Assembly (NCBI RefSeq): GCF_900114005.1
Contig: NZ_FORM01000011.1
Coordinates: 1 to 64,000 of the forward strand
Length of the DNA: 64,000 nucleotides
From: Olleya namhaensis
GTDB lineage: Bacteria > Bacteroidota > Bacteroidia > Flavobacteriales > Flavobacteriaceae
Reading direction: 5' to 3'
Shown here: positions 23,205 to 31,495 of the stretch, piece after piece
Position numbering within the stretch: the stretch's first letter is position 1
How the letters are laid out: each line of letters begins with the position of its first letter
Notes under the pieces: model-generated
What the model was told of the DNA's origin: nothing
Database searches by the model: none
Seen by the model: only the letters and a program-made list of their open reading frames with translations
Position numbers and translations under genes: made by a program

Positions 23205-23212
23205 CAAATATA
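23205..23212 (-). promoter_or_regulatory. Promoter -7 motif of pheT
   Basis: Minus strand TATATTTG fits TAnnTTTG, 21 bp upstream of the ATG at 23184. Confidence 0.5.
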
Positions 23213-23436
23213 ACAATACTTAGTAGTTTTTACATTTTAAAAACGGGCTTTTATTTCATTTTTTAAACAAGGATTTATTTAGGGCTTTCAGACAAAAAGT
23301 TTAAATTATTACGCATTACAACTTATAAATATGTATTTTGTCTATTATTAGTCCGTTAGTGCTAGGTGGTCTAATCTAATTGTGTGCGTTTGTACGTATC
23401 ATTATAAAGTTATAAATCATTAAATCAAAACGTATT

Positions 23437-23640
23437 ATGAAAACTATTTTTAAAATAGCATTAGTAGTTCTGCTATTTTCAGTAACCTCTTGTAGAGACA
23501 CAAAAAAGGATGAAGCGACTATTAAAGCAACAGAGCAAATAGAAACTATTGAAGTAGAAACAGATAGCATTGTAGATAAATTAGATCAAGATGCTGAAGA
23601 TTTAGAACACGAATTAGATCAACTTGAAAACGAAGATTAA
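23437..23640 (+). CDS. Small acidic lipoprotein
   Basis: 67 residues. Signal peptide MKTIFKIALVVLLFSVTSC with lipobox Cys19. The mature part is a short, very acidic helix (EQIETIEVETDSIVDKLDQDAEDLEHELDQLENED) with heptad-like spacing, probably a coiled coil. The next gene starts 2 bp after the stop and encodes a basic coiled-coil protein, so the two oppositely charged products may pair in the periplasm. That is inference. Confidence 0.7.
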   Translation: MKTIFKIALVVLLFSVTSCRDTKKDEATIKATEQIETIEVETDSIVDKLDQDAEDLEHELDQLENED

Positions 23641-23641
23641 A

Positions 23642-24400
23642 ATGAAACATTTAAAAGTAATAGTAATATGTGCCGGATTATTTATGTTTGGTGCTCAAGA
23701 TACTTTAGTAGCGCAAGAAGTAACTAAGGATAAGTTAGAGCAAAAGGCAAACGGTAAAAAGGCCGAAATGAAAGCCAAAAAAGACGCGCGTAAAGCCGAA
23801 ATGAAGGCGGGGAAATCTGAGGCTAAAGCCGAAATGAAAGCACGTAAAGAAGAAATGACAGCTGGTAAAGCGGAATTAAATGATAAACGTGAGGCTTTAA
23901 AAGAAGAAAGAACTGAACTTAAAAGCGAATTGAAAGACAAACGTAACGCGTTAAAAGATGAAATGAAAAACGCTACTGCTGAAGAAAAAGCAGAACTTAA
24001 AGGCGCAATGAAAGAGCAAAACATGGCAAAACGTGTTAGTGTAATCAAAAAAAGAGAAGCACTAAAAGCAGAGCGTGAAGCTTTTAAAGGTGATAAAGAA
24101 GCCTATAAAAAGCAACGTTTAGAGCAGGTTAAAGCCAAAATGGATAAAAGCAATGCTAAACTTAATAGAAGTGACGCGTTAATTGTAGAAGGAAAAGCAA
24201 GATTAACACAAGCAAAAGCTAAATTAGAGCAGCAAAAAGCAGAAGGTAAAGTGTCTGAAGAGCAAATTGCAAAACGTGAAGCCCTATTTAAAAGAATAGA
24301 AGCTAAATTAACAAAGCATGATGCAGCTGTTAAAAGTACTAAAGAGCAGATTGAAAAAAGAAAAGCAACAATCTCTAAGTTAGAGACAGTAAAAGAGTAA
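23642..24400 (+). CDS. Exported Lys/Glu/Ala-rich coiled-coil protein
   Basis: 252 residues from the ATG at 23642-23644. Signal peptide with likely cleavage after VAQ. The whole mature chain is low-complexity and charged, built of repeats such as KAEMKAxK and KREALKAERE, so it should form a single long alpha-helical coiled coil. Such sequences match many unrelated helical proteins, and no family can be given. It is paired with the acidic lipoprotein just upstream and followed by a terminator. An in-frame start 18 bp upstream is rejected because it overlaps the previous gene. Confidence 0.75.
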   Translation: MKHLKVIVICAGLFMFGAQDTLVAQEVTKDKLEQKANGKKAEMKAKKDARKAEMKAGKSEAKAEMKARKEEMTAGKAELNDKREALKEERTELKSELKDKRNALKDEMKNATAEEKAELKGAMKEQNMAKRVSVIKKREALKAEREAFKGDKEAYKKQRLEQVKAKMDKSNAKLNRSDALIVEGKARLTQAKAKLEQQKAEGKVSEEQIAKREALFKRIEAKLTKHDAAVKSTKEQIEKRKATISKLETVKE

Positions 24401-24420
24401 TTTTTACACCAAATAATATT

Positions 24421-24455
24421 TAAAAAGACATTGTTAACGCAATGTCTTTTTTTTT
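24421..24455 (+). terminator. Intrinsic terminator
   Basis: AAAGACATTG pairs with CAATGTCTTT, followed by nine or more T. It ends the coiled-coil transcription unit. Confidence 0.85.
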
Positions 24456-24508
24456 GTAAGTATTTTGGCGATATTACGATTATTATAAAAAAAAACATAA
24501 AGATTACC

Positions 24509-25717
24509 ATGCGTTATATTTCTCTTTTATTGATTGCTATTTCCCTTTTTTCTTGCGATAAAAATGATACCGAATTCCTGACTTTTGGAACCTACAGAGC
24601 AGAGTTAACCGTTAGTGATACAGAAACGTTACCTTTTACCTTTAAAGTAAAAGATGCTAATACTTTGGAGATTTATAATGCGGAAGAAGTTATTGAAGTG
24701 GATGAGATCCAGTATAAAAACGACTCAGTTTATATCAAACTACCTGTTTTTGAAGGACAGTTAATAGCAAAAATTAAAGATCAAACTTTAAACGGACGTT
24801 TTGTTGTAGCAGAAAAAGGGCGTCAACAAGCCTTTACAGCTTCTAAAAATAAAACCAGATTTGATAGTAACGCTAAAGCGGAAACTAATATTACTGGAAA
24901 CTGGCAAACGGTATTTAGTCCAGATACTGAAGCAGATACATACGTCGCAAAAGGCGTTTTTAAACAAGAGAATAATATAGTAACAGGTACTTTTTTGACT
25001 GAAACTGGTGATTACCGTTACCTAGAAGGTGTTGTAAATGGTAACCAATTACAACTGTCTACCTTTGATGGTGCACATGCCTTTTTATTTACCGGAACCG
25101 TTACAGATAGTACTATAAATGGATATTTTTATTCTGGAAACCACTGGAAAGAACCTTTTACTGCCAAACGTAATGCTAATTACCAGTTGCAAAGTGCCGA
25201 AGCTTTAACCTATTTAAAAGACGGTTATGATACGCTAGCCTTTAGTTTTCCTGATGCAGATGGAAACACCATCTCATTAACAGATAATCAGTTTAAAAAT
25301 AAAGTAACCGTTGTACAAATAATGGGGACGTGGTGTCCTAATTGTTTAGACGAAAGTAAGTACTACACACAGTATTATAACGCTAATAAATCAAAGGACA
25401 TACAATTTGTAGCTTTGGCGTTTGAGTACGCTAAAACCGAAGCTAAAGCCTTTAGTTTTATTAAACGTTTACAAGACCGATTAAATATTACCTACCCAAT
25501 ACTATTAGCGCAAACAGGGACAACAAGTAAGTCTAAAGCTAATGAGAAACTACCAATGTTAAACCATGTATTAAGTTACCCAACCTCAATATTTATTGAC
25601 AAAAAAGGAAAAGTACGTAAAATACATACCGGTTTTAATGGACCGGCAACAGGCGAAAAATTTACACAGTTTAAAACGGAGTTTACTGCGTTTATGGATT
25701 TGTTATTAGCAGAGTAG
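24509..25717 (+). CDS. TlpA-family thiol-disulfide oxidoreductase lipoprotein
   Basis: 402 residues from the ATG at 24509 (MRYISLLLIAISLFSC, lipobox Cys16). The first 240 residues are a beta-rich domain with repeated GTFxT-ETGDYRYLEG-type strands. The C-terminal domain is thioredoxin-like: VTVVQIMGTWCPNCLDE, with an intact WCPNC active site, FVALAFEYAK, and a cis-Pro region SYPTSIFIDKKGKV. It is likely a membrane-anchored periplasmic reductase. The frame is open upstream to 24431, but that part runs through the terminator and is not coding. Confidence 0.88.
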   Translation: MRYISLLLIAISLFSCDKNDTEFLTFGTYRAELTVSDTETLPFTFKVKDANTLEIYNAEEVIEVDEIQYKNDSVYIKLPVFEGQLIAKIKDQTLNGRFVVAEKGRQQAFTASKNKTRFDSNAKAETNITGNWQTVFSPDTEADTYVAKGVFKQENNIVTGTFLTETGDYRYLEGVVNGNQLQLSTFDGAHAFLFTGTVTDSTINGYFYSGNHWKEPFTAKRNANYQLQSAEALTYLKDGYDTLAFSFPDADGNTISLTDNQFKNKVTVVQIMGTWCPNCLDESKYYTQYYNANKSKDIQFVALAFEYAKTEAKAFSFIKRLQDRLNITYPILLAQTGTTSKSKANEKLPMLNHVLSYPTSIFIDKKGKVRKIHTGFNGPATGEKFTQFKTEFTAFMDLLLAE

Positions 25718-25727
25718 GGGATTAATA

Positions 25728-25765
25728 GTTTGTTTTTGGTTTGTTGACTTTGGTTTATATCATGT
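25728..25765 (-). repeat. Possible truncated attC-like remnant W
   Basis: GTTTGTTTTTGGTTTGTTG then TGGTTTA resembles the left arm of cassette sites I and M (GTTTGTATATGGTTTGTTG then TGGTTTA). No right arm is visible. It lies at the downstream border of the accessory island. Confidence 0.3.
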
Positions 25766-25800
25766 TTGTAAATAGTAACTTATTGTTATTAATGAAATTA

Positions 25801-26445
25801 CTAAATATTTTTTATTAATAATCCAATTATAATTATTGGTGGAATAATTATTAGCAAATGATAAATAGCTCCTGTCTTCAAATAATAGTCTGTTTTTATT
25901 TTATAAACGTCAAATTTGTTTAATTCGTGATATTCCGCTTTTGATGCTTTAAACATATTATGGTCAATTGGTTGATGGTTTTCATGTCGTTCTAAAATTC
26001 TTTCATATTTTCCTGAAATTTTTTCAGCGAATTTCCTTTTATCTTTTAAATTTGGTTTATCCGTTAAGGTTTTAAAAATTCTCAAATCATTATATAAATT
26101 TGAAAGCTCAAGACCACAATTATGAAATTGTTTTGATTTTGTACTAAAATCTTTAGCATTTTCAATTTGTCCGAAAACAAGAAGCAAGATAGAAAGACAG
26201 GTTATCGAATAAGCAATTAGATTTTCATCAATATTGTTTGTGGAATAAATATTATAAACGGATAATAAGCCAACTGCAATCAAATAAACGGATAGCATGC
26301 TTTGGCATAAGTTCGATAATTCCGCAATTTTTAAGAGTCTTTTGTTTGCATTAAATCTGCTCCCTTTTGTTGACCAGACCTTATAATTTAATTCTTCAAG
26401 GAATGTTTTGTCTAAATAGTCTTTAAATGATTTTTTGTTTTCCAA
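25801..26445 (-). CDS. SLATT-domain membrane effector-like protein
   Basis: 214 residues. After an amphipathic N-terminus comes the conserved-looking YKVWSTKGSRFNANKRLLK segment (residues 21-39), then two TM helices (about 48-68 and 76-93), a long charged cytoplasmic helix region and a third hydrophobic C-terminal helix (about 194-212). The RFNA-x-KRL motif before a TM pair is characteristic of SLATT proteins, predicted pore-forming effectors tied to nucleotide-sensing and reverse-transcriptase defence systems. It is 121 bp downstream of hamB on the same strand. Association with Hachiman is inference; it may be an independent system. The family call is by motif only. Confidence 0.72.
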   Translation of the reverse strand: MENKKSFKDYLDKTFLEELNYKVWSTKGSRFNANKRLLKIAELSNLCQSMLSVYLIAVGLLSVYNIYSTNNIDENLIAYSITCLSILLLVFGQIENAKDFSTKSKQFHNCGLELSNLYNDLRIFKTLTDKPNLKDKRKFAEKISGKYERILERHENHQPIDHNMFKASKAEYHELNKFDVYKIKTDYYLKTGAIYHLLIIIPPIIIIGLLIKNI

Positions 26446-26449
26446 TGGT

Positions 26450-26566
26450 AGCTTGTTTATTTTAGAAATCTAGTTTATTAAATTAAATATTAGTGTTAAA
26501 CCTGAGGGGATTTGTTCATTCCGGTTAAGACTAGAGATTAATTATTTATAGTGCTTAGCAACGTTT
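26450..26566 (-). repeat. Decayed attC-like site Z
   Basis: Right half GACTAGAGATTAATTAT then TATAGTGCTTAGCAACG matches the right half of array sites A and I (CTAGAACTAGCAATAAATTATATACGGTGTTGGCAAC). A central GAGGGGATT/CATTCC block recalls the hairpin. The left half is only weakly similar. It fills the gap between the SLATT gene and hamB. Confidence 0.45.
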
Positions 26567-28813
26567 TTAAGTTTCCCTCAATTTATTTCTTTCATATTCA
26601 ATAAAGCTAGAATTTTCATATAATTTATTTTCTCTAATTGATTTAATTATTTCATCTTGTTGCATACTAGATGGAATTAATTTCTCTAATTTTCTAATTG
26701 CAGAACTCGGGATCCCGAATTCTGATAAGATTGCAAGGTTTTCTCTTAGAAATTCATTTTCAATTAAATTGGTGTAGTAATTATAATTTCCAGCTCTAAG
26801 TCCCTTTTCATTGCATACAAATTCTTGAATAGAATTAATCACAGATAACCATTTCGGAATTTTATATTGAAACCAGTGTTTTTGTATTTGAAAATTGGTC
26901 ATTATGACTTCCTCCATAATTTCTAATTCATTTTTAGTTCTATAACGCTTCCCTAAAGACATTTTATATTTAACTAAATCATTGCTGTCATTGTTTTTGT
27001 GTAAGTTGTAATATTCTACACATTCTATTATATTTTGAATATCAGAGTTTATTAGACGTCTTAGATTTTGATGTAAACCATAATTGAATGTTTTATGAAC
27101 TAATTTACCAATACCAAGTGATTTTGATTCTCCTTTTTTCATTAAGAATTTCCAACCAAGATTTAGACAATACTTTAACTGTTCATAACTAGGGGTTGTT
27201 GTCCAAGTTATTAAATTATAATCGGAAACAATATCCTCTCTTATGGTTTCAATAATATTTCTTTGACCATTGACTTGAACTCCATTTTTTTTGATTACTT
27301 CTTTTTCATTTTGAGGTATTTGTTTGATTCTATTATATTGCTCTGATCTTGTGTCTTTTATTTCTGCTTCTTCTAGATTAATTAAAACTTCATCAGAAAT
27401 TGGATTTTGTTCAAAAAAGGGAATATCAATGATTACTTGCTCATTTGGGGGAACAGGGTTGAAATTGAATATTGTTCCAGTGTAATGAATCATCAACCTT
27501 CCAGCGCGACCTTTTATATTAGAGTAATCGAAATAATCAATTAGTGTATTATGGCCTTTTGTTTTATCAAAAAATATTATGTTTTTAGCACTAGTATTTA
27601 CACCTTCAATAATAGTTGTGGTACAAAAAAGATAATTTAAATTTCCGTTATTAAAGTAGTCAATGACAGAGGATGTTATATGTTTTTGTAATGCTCCATC
27701 GTGTATTCCAATTTTATTTTGCAATAGTTTAATTAAACTCCAGTCTTTAGATATATTTTCTGTTATCCATTCAATAATGTCAAGGTCTTCAATAAGTGTG
27801 TCTTCAATTTTATTTATTAGAAACTCGCAGAACTTGCTGGAAAGATACCGAACTCTTCTAGGTGATGAACAATATATTATAGATTGATTTTGTTTGTTAC
27901 TTAAAAGTAAATTAAATAAAATTTCTTCTTTATATTCTTTGAATTTTATTGGTCTGTTAAATTTTTCTTTATGTTCAGAGTATATATCAATTGTTTTAAC
28001 ATCAACAAGTGAAGATTTAGTTTTGTAGAAAATTGCATTGTATTTCTCTACAAATCCTTCTGAAATATTATCAATATTTGGACCTAGCAAATAGAATTTA
28101 CTATTGAAAGTTTTAAGAATATAATGAAACGCATTATTTAATGAATCAGCTCTTTCATCATCTCTTTGCGAACTTAGTTTATAAAACTCATCAATTATTA
28201 TAAATTCTATATTTGGAAACCCTTTGTATTCATTAACTCTTTCAGCAGTAAATAAATAGATATTTCCTTTTTCTAATGATGGTTCTTGTGAAGTTCGGAC
28301 AATTATTTTGTAGTTCTCATCGTATTTCCTCAATTTACGTCTAGTTTCATCAAGTAAAGCTAAAGTAGGTTGTATAATTATTAAATTCTTGAATTTATTT
28401 GATGCTACAAATTCTTCTATCAATAGACTTTTTCCAAAACTTGTAGGCGCACTAACTACAACATTTTTATTTGAATTTAAAAGCGACAAAAGATGTTTTT
28501 GGTCTTCGTGGAGATATTTATCTAAATTATCAGAATAATGATAAACTTGACGTATTAACGAATCCGTTGAATCTAATTGTAAATTTTCTTTAGCTAAATA
28601 TGGATAAAAGCCTACTGCTTCTATCAAGTCTGTTAATACATTGTTTAGAGAAGGCTCGAATTTGCCTTTATCTTCAAGAATATTTACAATGATTTTTTGA
28701 GCAGATGTCTCATTTGTAATAATTAATTGAGAACATTTTTTGTAAATATCAAAAGTTTCCTCAAAATCAAAAGATTGTTTGTTTTGAATTTCTATTAGTA
28801 TTTCTTCAATCAT
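26567..28813 (-). CDS. hamB: Hachiman defence helicase HamB
   Basis: 748 residues, superfamily 2 helicase. Motif I APTSFGKS (122-129), motif Ia region IIIQPTLALLDE, motif II IIIDEFY (206-211, a DEFY variant of DExH), a motif III-like LGPN, motif IV IIYCSSPRR, motif V TTTIIEGVN (398-406) and motif VI KGRAGR (434-439). The C-terminal 300 residues are helical and family-specific. In Hachiman, HamB senses aberrant DNA and uses ATP to release the nuclease HamA, which degrades DNA and stops phage growth. The start overlaps the hamA stop by 4 bp (ATGA), as is usual for this two-gene system. Confidence 0.88.
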   Translation of the reverse strand: MIEEILIEIQNKQSFDFEETFDIYKKCSQLIITNETSAQKIIVNILEDKGKFEPSLNNVLTDLIEAVGFYPYLAKENLQLDSTDSLIRQVYHYSDNLDKYLHEDQKHLLSLLNSNKNVVVSAPTSFGKSLLIEEFVASNKFKNLIIIQPTLALLDETRRKLRKYDENYKIIVRTSQEPSLEKGNIYLFTAERVNEYKGFPNIEFIIIDEFYKLSSQRDDERADSLNNAFHYILKTFNSKFYLLGPNIDNISEGFVEKYNAIFYKTKSSLVDVKTIDIYSEHKEKFNRPIKFKEYKEEILFNLLLSNKQNQSIIYCSSPRRVRYLSSKFCEFLINKIEDTLIEDLDIIEWITENISKDWSLIKLLQNKIGIHDGALQKHITSSVIDYFNNGNLNYLFCTTTIIEGVNTSAKNIIFFDKTKGHNTLIDYFDYSNIKGRAGRLMIHYTGTIFNFNPVPPNEQVIIDIPFFEQNPISDEVLINLEEAEIKDTRSEQYNRIKQIPQNEKEVIKKNGVQVNGQRNIIETIREDIVSDYNLITWTTTPSYEQLKYCLNLGWKFLMKKGESKSLGIGKLVHKTFNYGLHQNLRRLINSDIQNIIECVEYYNLHKNNDSNDLVKYKMSLGKRYRTKNELEIMEEVIMTNFQIQKHWFQYKIPKWLSVINSIQEFVCNEKGLRAGNYNYYTNLIENEFLRENLAILSEFGIPSSAIRKLEKLIPSSMQQDEIIKSIRENKLYENSSFIEYERNKLRET

Positions 28814-29748
28814 TCTCCTAGTTTTTGAAGTAATGATAATTTATTATGCAAACCTTTAACTAATTCAATCTTATTCTGAACTGGTAATAGAACTAAAATA
28901 ATATTCAATTTAGTTTTTAATGGATGATTATTATTGTCATCAAAATATTTCTTTAATTCTTTCATTTCAGATAAATATTCATTTATAAAAGTTTGGTCAT
29001 TTTCATCAGAATGGTTTGTAAATAAATTAGAATCGAAAGTGCATAATAGGGGGATATTTATAGAATCTAGTTGGTCTATTAATTTTGTTGATTTACTCAT
29101 TAAATCTATCCAATAATCCTTTTCAGGTATATTATCGAAGTGTTTTAGCTTTTTTGAGACGATTAAAAATTCATTATTGAGATAATCACTTTGAAAATGC
29201 TCTTCTATATCTTGTATTAACGCCTTAATTCCTATTTTTCCATTTTTATACAACTTTGATTCTCCTAACCATAAAGTTTTTGTGTTTGGTTCTATATGAA
29301 CTGCGTCAAATCCGTGCACAACAGCCCCAAAAGAATCTTTAAAGTATATTTTAGATAATAGCGGGATTGTATTGTGGAAATCTCTTAATAGTAAGTGTAA
29401 AATCAATTCTCCGAATTCCCCTCTTCTCAAATATTTATCCTTTAAGTCATCAGTGATTGAACCATCATTATCGTAAATATCTTTTACTTTTTGAAAAACA
29501 TCAATTTTATAGATGGATTGTGCAGCCTCTGTTAATCTGGCTAAGATTTCATTATTTGACGTTTCTTCTCCTTCATGGAACCCAAATGCAAATTCATAGA
29601 TTACATCAGAAAGTTTATTTATTAAAGGTTTGATTCGATATTTTGATTCTCCATTGTTATCAATGTCAAAACCGACTAAAAAGGTGCTTAATTCAGATTC
29701 ATTTATTTTATGAACAATTATTTTTTCTGAGTTAAATGGTGTGCTCAT
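28810..29748 (-). CDS. hamA: Hachiman defence nuclease HamA (DUF1837)
   Basis: 312 residues. The layout matches DUF1837/HamA: N-terminal FLVGFDID segment, RRGEFGELILHLLLRDF (109-124), then GFDAVHIEPNTKTLWLGESKLY, which supplies a PD-(D/E)xK-type nuclease core with Asp148, Glu163 and Lys165. Later LIVSKKL and LCTFDS strands complete the domain. HamA is the DNA-degrading effector kept inactive by HamB until infection. The gene begins the operon. The region upstream (29749-29878) is a decayed cassette-type site, not a clear promoter. Both catalytic residues and the partner gene are intact, so the system looks functional. Confidence 0.88.
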   Translation of the reverse strand: MSTPFNSEKIIVHKINESELSTFLVGFDIDNNGESKYRIKPLINKLSDVIYEFAFGFHEGEETSNNEILARLTEAAQSIYKIDVFQKVKDIYDNDGSITDDLKDKYLRRGEFGELILHLLLRDFHNTIPLLSKIYFKDSFGAVVHGFDAVHIEPNTKTLWLGESKLYKNGKIGIKALIQDIEEHFQSDYLNNEFLIVSKKLKHFDNIPEKDYWIDLMSKSTKLIDQLDSINIPLLCTFDSNLFTNHSDENDQTFINEYLSEMKELKKYFDDNNNHPLKTKLNIILVLLPVQNKIELVKGLHNKLSLLQKLGE

Positions 29749-29875
29749 AAGTTTGTTTGTGATTGGTTACGGATCGGAGTATTTAGATTAATAAGTAAAT
29801 TAAAGATAGAAAATCTGCATGTAAGTTTTTAATAAAGATTTAATCAGTAATTTATTATACTTACTATTGTATGAT
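29749..29875 (-). repeat. Decayed attC-like site X upstream of hamA
   Basis: Three blocks occur in the same order and spacing as in array sites H and K: TTTGTGATTGGTTACG (29757-29772), AAGATAGAAAATCTGC (29803-29818), and AGTAATTTATTATAC (29846-29860) followed by TACTATTG. Total length is about 125 bp, as for the intact sites. Pairing of the outer ends is no longer evident. Confidence 0.5.
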
Positions 29876-29878
29876 GTT

Positions 29879-30412
29879 TTAGTTTTTCAAATCTATCATT
29901 TTCGTATAAAGTTTTTGCTCTCCACTTTTTACTAATTTCAGAAAAATACCCATCGATTCGATTGTTTCTCCCATAAAACTATTCTCGATAATATATTTCC
30001 ATTCACCATTTTTAAAAATGTAGTGATATCCACCTCCTGTTCCTTGTCTTTCCGTTATTCCGTTATAAATAATTAAATCAGGTTTTTCAGATGTAGACTT
30101 TGGTTTATTCCATGAAATGTATCGTAGATCATCATTTTTTAATTGGTCAATTTTAATAATAAATTTTTTATTCTCACAATGAATTAAATTCCTGCGGACT
30201 GCGGATTCTAATTCAATTAAATTTTGCTTTTCTTCAATTTTTTTATATTCAGCTGTAATATTTTCTTTTAATTTTAACTCTTTTTTAGTAAGGTTAAGTT
30301 CTTTTTGTAGCAGTTCTTTTTCTTTCTCTAATAAGGCGTCTTTCTTATCGGAATTATTACATGATAATAATCCTAGAATTATAAATAAAAAGGCAAAATT
30401 TAATTTTTTCAT
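29879..30412 (-). CDS. Hypothetical lipoprotein with coiled-coil
   Basis: 177 residues. Lipoprotein signal (MKKLNFAFLFIILGLLSC, Cys18), followed by a Lys/Glu-rich helix (residues 22-65: ALLEKEKELLQKELNLTKKEL) that should form a coiled coil, then a compact C-terminal domain with GITERQGTGGGYHYIFKNGEW, a strand pattern seen in small envelope lipoproteins. No family named. It lies directly upstream of the Hachiman genes, separated by decayed site X, and has the same orientation. Confidence 0.7.
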   Translation of the reverse strand: MKKLNFAFLFIILGLLSCNNSDKKDALLEKEKELLQKELNLTKKELKLKENITAEYKKIEEKQNLIELESAVRRNLIHCENKKFIIKIDQLKNDDLRYISWNKPKSTSEKPDLIIYNGITERQGTGGGYHYIFKNGEWKYIIENSFMGETIESMGIFLKLVKSGEQKLYTKMIDLKN

Positions 30413-30817
30413 GTTATTTTTAGTTTAAACGGTCTCAATTATTTTTACAATTACTCATATTCTTTTTATTAAATAGTTGTAGCAACCTTTATCTTGTATA
30501 ACAACTTTACAAGTTGTTTTATTATAGCTATTAATATAAAGTATTGCGGTCGTCTATTTGCGTTTAGGATACATGCAGTAAACAAATACTAACCTTAAAT
30601 AAAAAGTGTAATTATTTGGTTTGGTTGTTTGACACGAAGTTAATTTTTTAAATTCAAAAACCGAATGATATTAAATTTAAATTTGGGTCACTTATTAACA
30701 AATAATGCCCGTTTTATAAACAATAGGCGTTAGGGGTTTCTTAGAACTTGGATTAACTTGTAATTGTAAAATGGGAGTTCAGTTTTTTTTATTGATAGTC
30801 TAGCTTGTTCTATAGGC
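30413..30817. other. Non-coding gap with remnant site
   Basis: 405 bp without an ORF of useful length. It contains a small inverted repeat ACAACTTTACAAGTTGT (30500-30516) and the decayed site described at 30530-30630. Nothing else is identified; no clear promoter motif. Confidence 0.5.
30530..30630 (-). repeat. Decayed attC-like site Y (D/N subtype)
   Basis: Blocks TATAAAGTATTGCGGT, TTTGCG, AGGAT, GCAGTAAACAAATACTAACCTTAAATAA and GTAATTATTT occur in the order of array sites D and N (TATAAGAATAG-TGCGG, TTTGCG, AGGAT, GCAAACCCGCAACTACCTTTG, CAATTATTT). The central hairpin is deleted or eroded. Confidence 0.42.
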
Positions 30818-31228
30818 TTACGCACTATTTTTGTTTTTTATTAAACCAATAAAGACATAGGTGAAAAATAGAAAAAATAACCAATCATTTATGCCATAAA
30901 TGGAATAAAATATTCCAGCCATGACATCTTTTTCAAAAACATCTGAAATACTATTGTTAAGGATCCAATTAATCCAAACAAAGCCATAAATGAATTTTTC
31001 AATAGAAAATATGGCAATTAAGTATTTTACATTTTTATACTTTTTTGAAACAGAAATATAGGCTAATCCCCAAATAAAAATCATTAACAATCCAAAATTA
31101 GACATTACTTGAGCGTCAAATTCAGGTATTGTCGTATTTGTAAAGAATCTTGAAAATATTAACACAGAACTATTCATTAATCCAGCAATAATAAATCCGG
31201 TTGTGATCGTTTTGTTTTTTAAATTCAT
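30818..31228 (-). CDS. Hypothetical four-TM membrane protein
   Basis: 136 residues with four hydrophobic helices (about 8-27, 44-60, 68-90 and 105-128), short loops and a Lys/Asn-rich C-terminus. It resembles small uncharacterised integral membrane proteins of flavobacteria; no function is indicated. It is preceded by a 270-bp AT-rich gap and followed by the remnant site Y, in the same orientation as the rest of the island. Confidence 0.68.
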   Translation of the reverse strand: MNLKNKTITTGFIIAGLMNSSVLIFSRFFTNTTIPEFDAQVMSNFGLLMIFIWGLAYISVSKKYKNVKYLIAIFSIEKFIYGFVWINWILNNSISDVFEKDVMAGIFYSIYGINDWLFFLFFTYVFIGLIKNKNSA

Positions 31229-31495
31229 TTTTGTTTTTTTAGCAATAATAAACTTAAGATAATCAATATTAAGTAGATGTCTATTTTAATACTATTTTGT
31301 AAAGTAATTGCTGAGCTGTAATTTATCTGACACTATTTTTTTTAGTTTTTATTTTTTATTAATGTTCCCTTTTGACAAGAAAACATATTAAAAATAATTA
31401 GTAAAATTATTATCTGTCGCATTAGTCAGATTGTTATTATTGGTTTTATGTTTTGCCAATATGACGTTTAAATAGTTGTTTTTATATGTTAGTTT

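Noticed and set aside
23695-24048. Minus-strand frame in the coiled-coil gene
   Set aside because: Low-complexity Lys/Glu/Ala codons read backwards give long Phe/Ser/Leu frames; the plus-strand gene has a signal peptide.
30680-30740. Further attC-like core (GGCGTTAGG near 30730)
   Set aside because: Only a single short match without paired arms.
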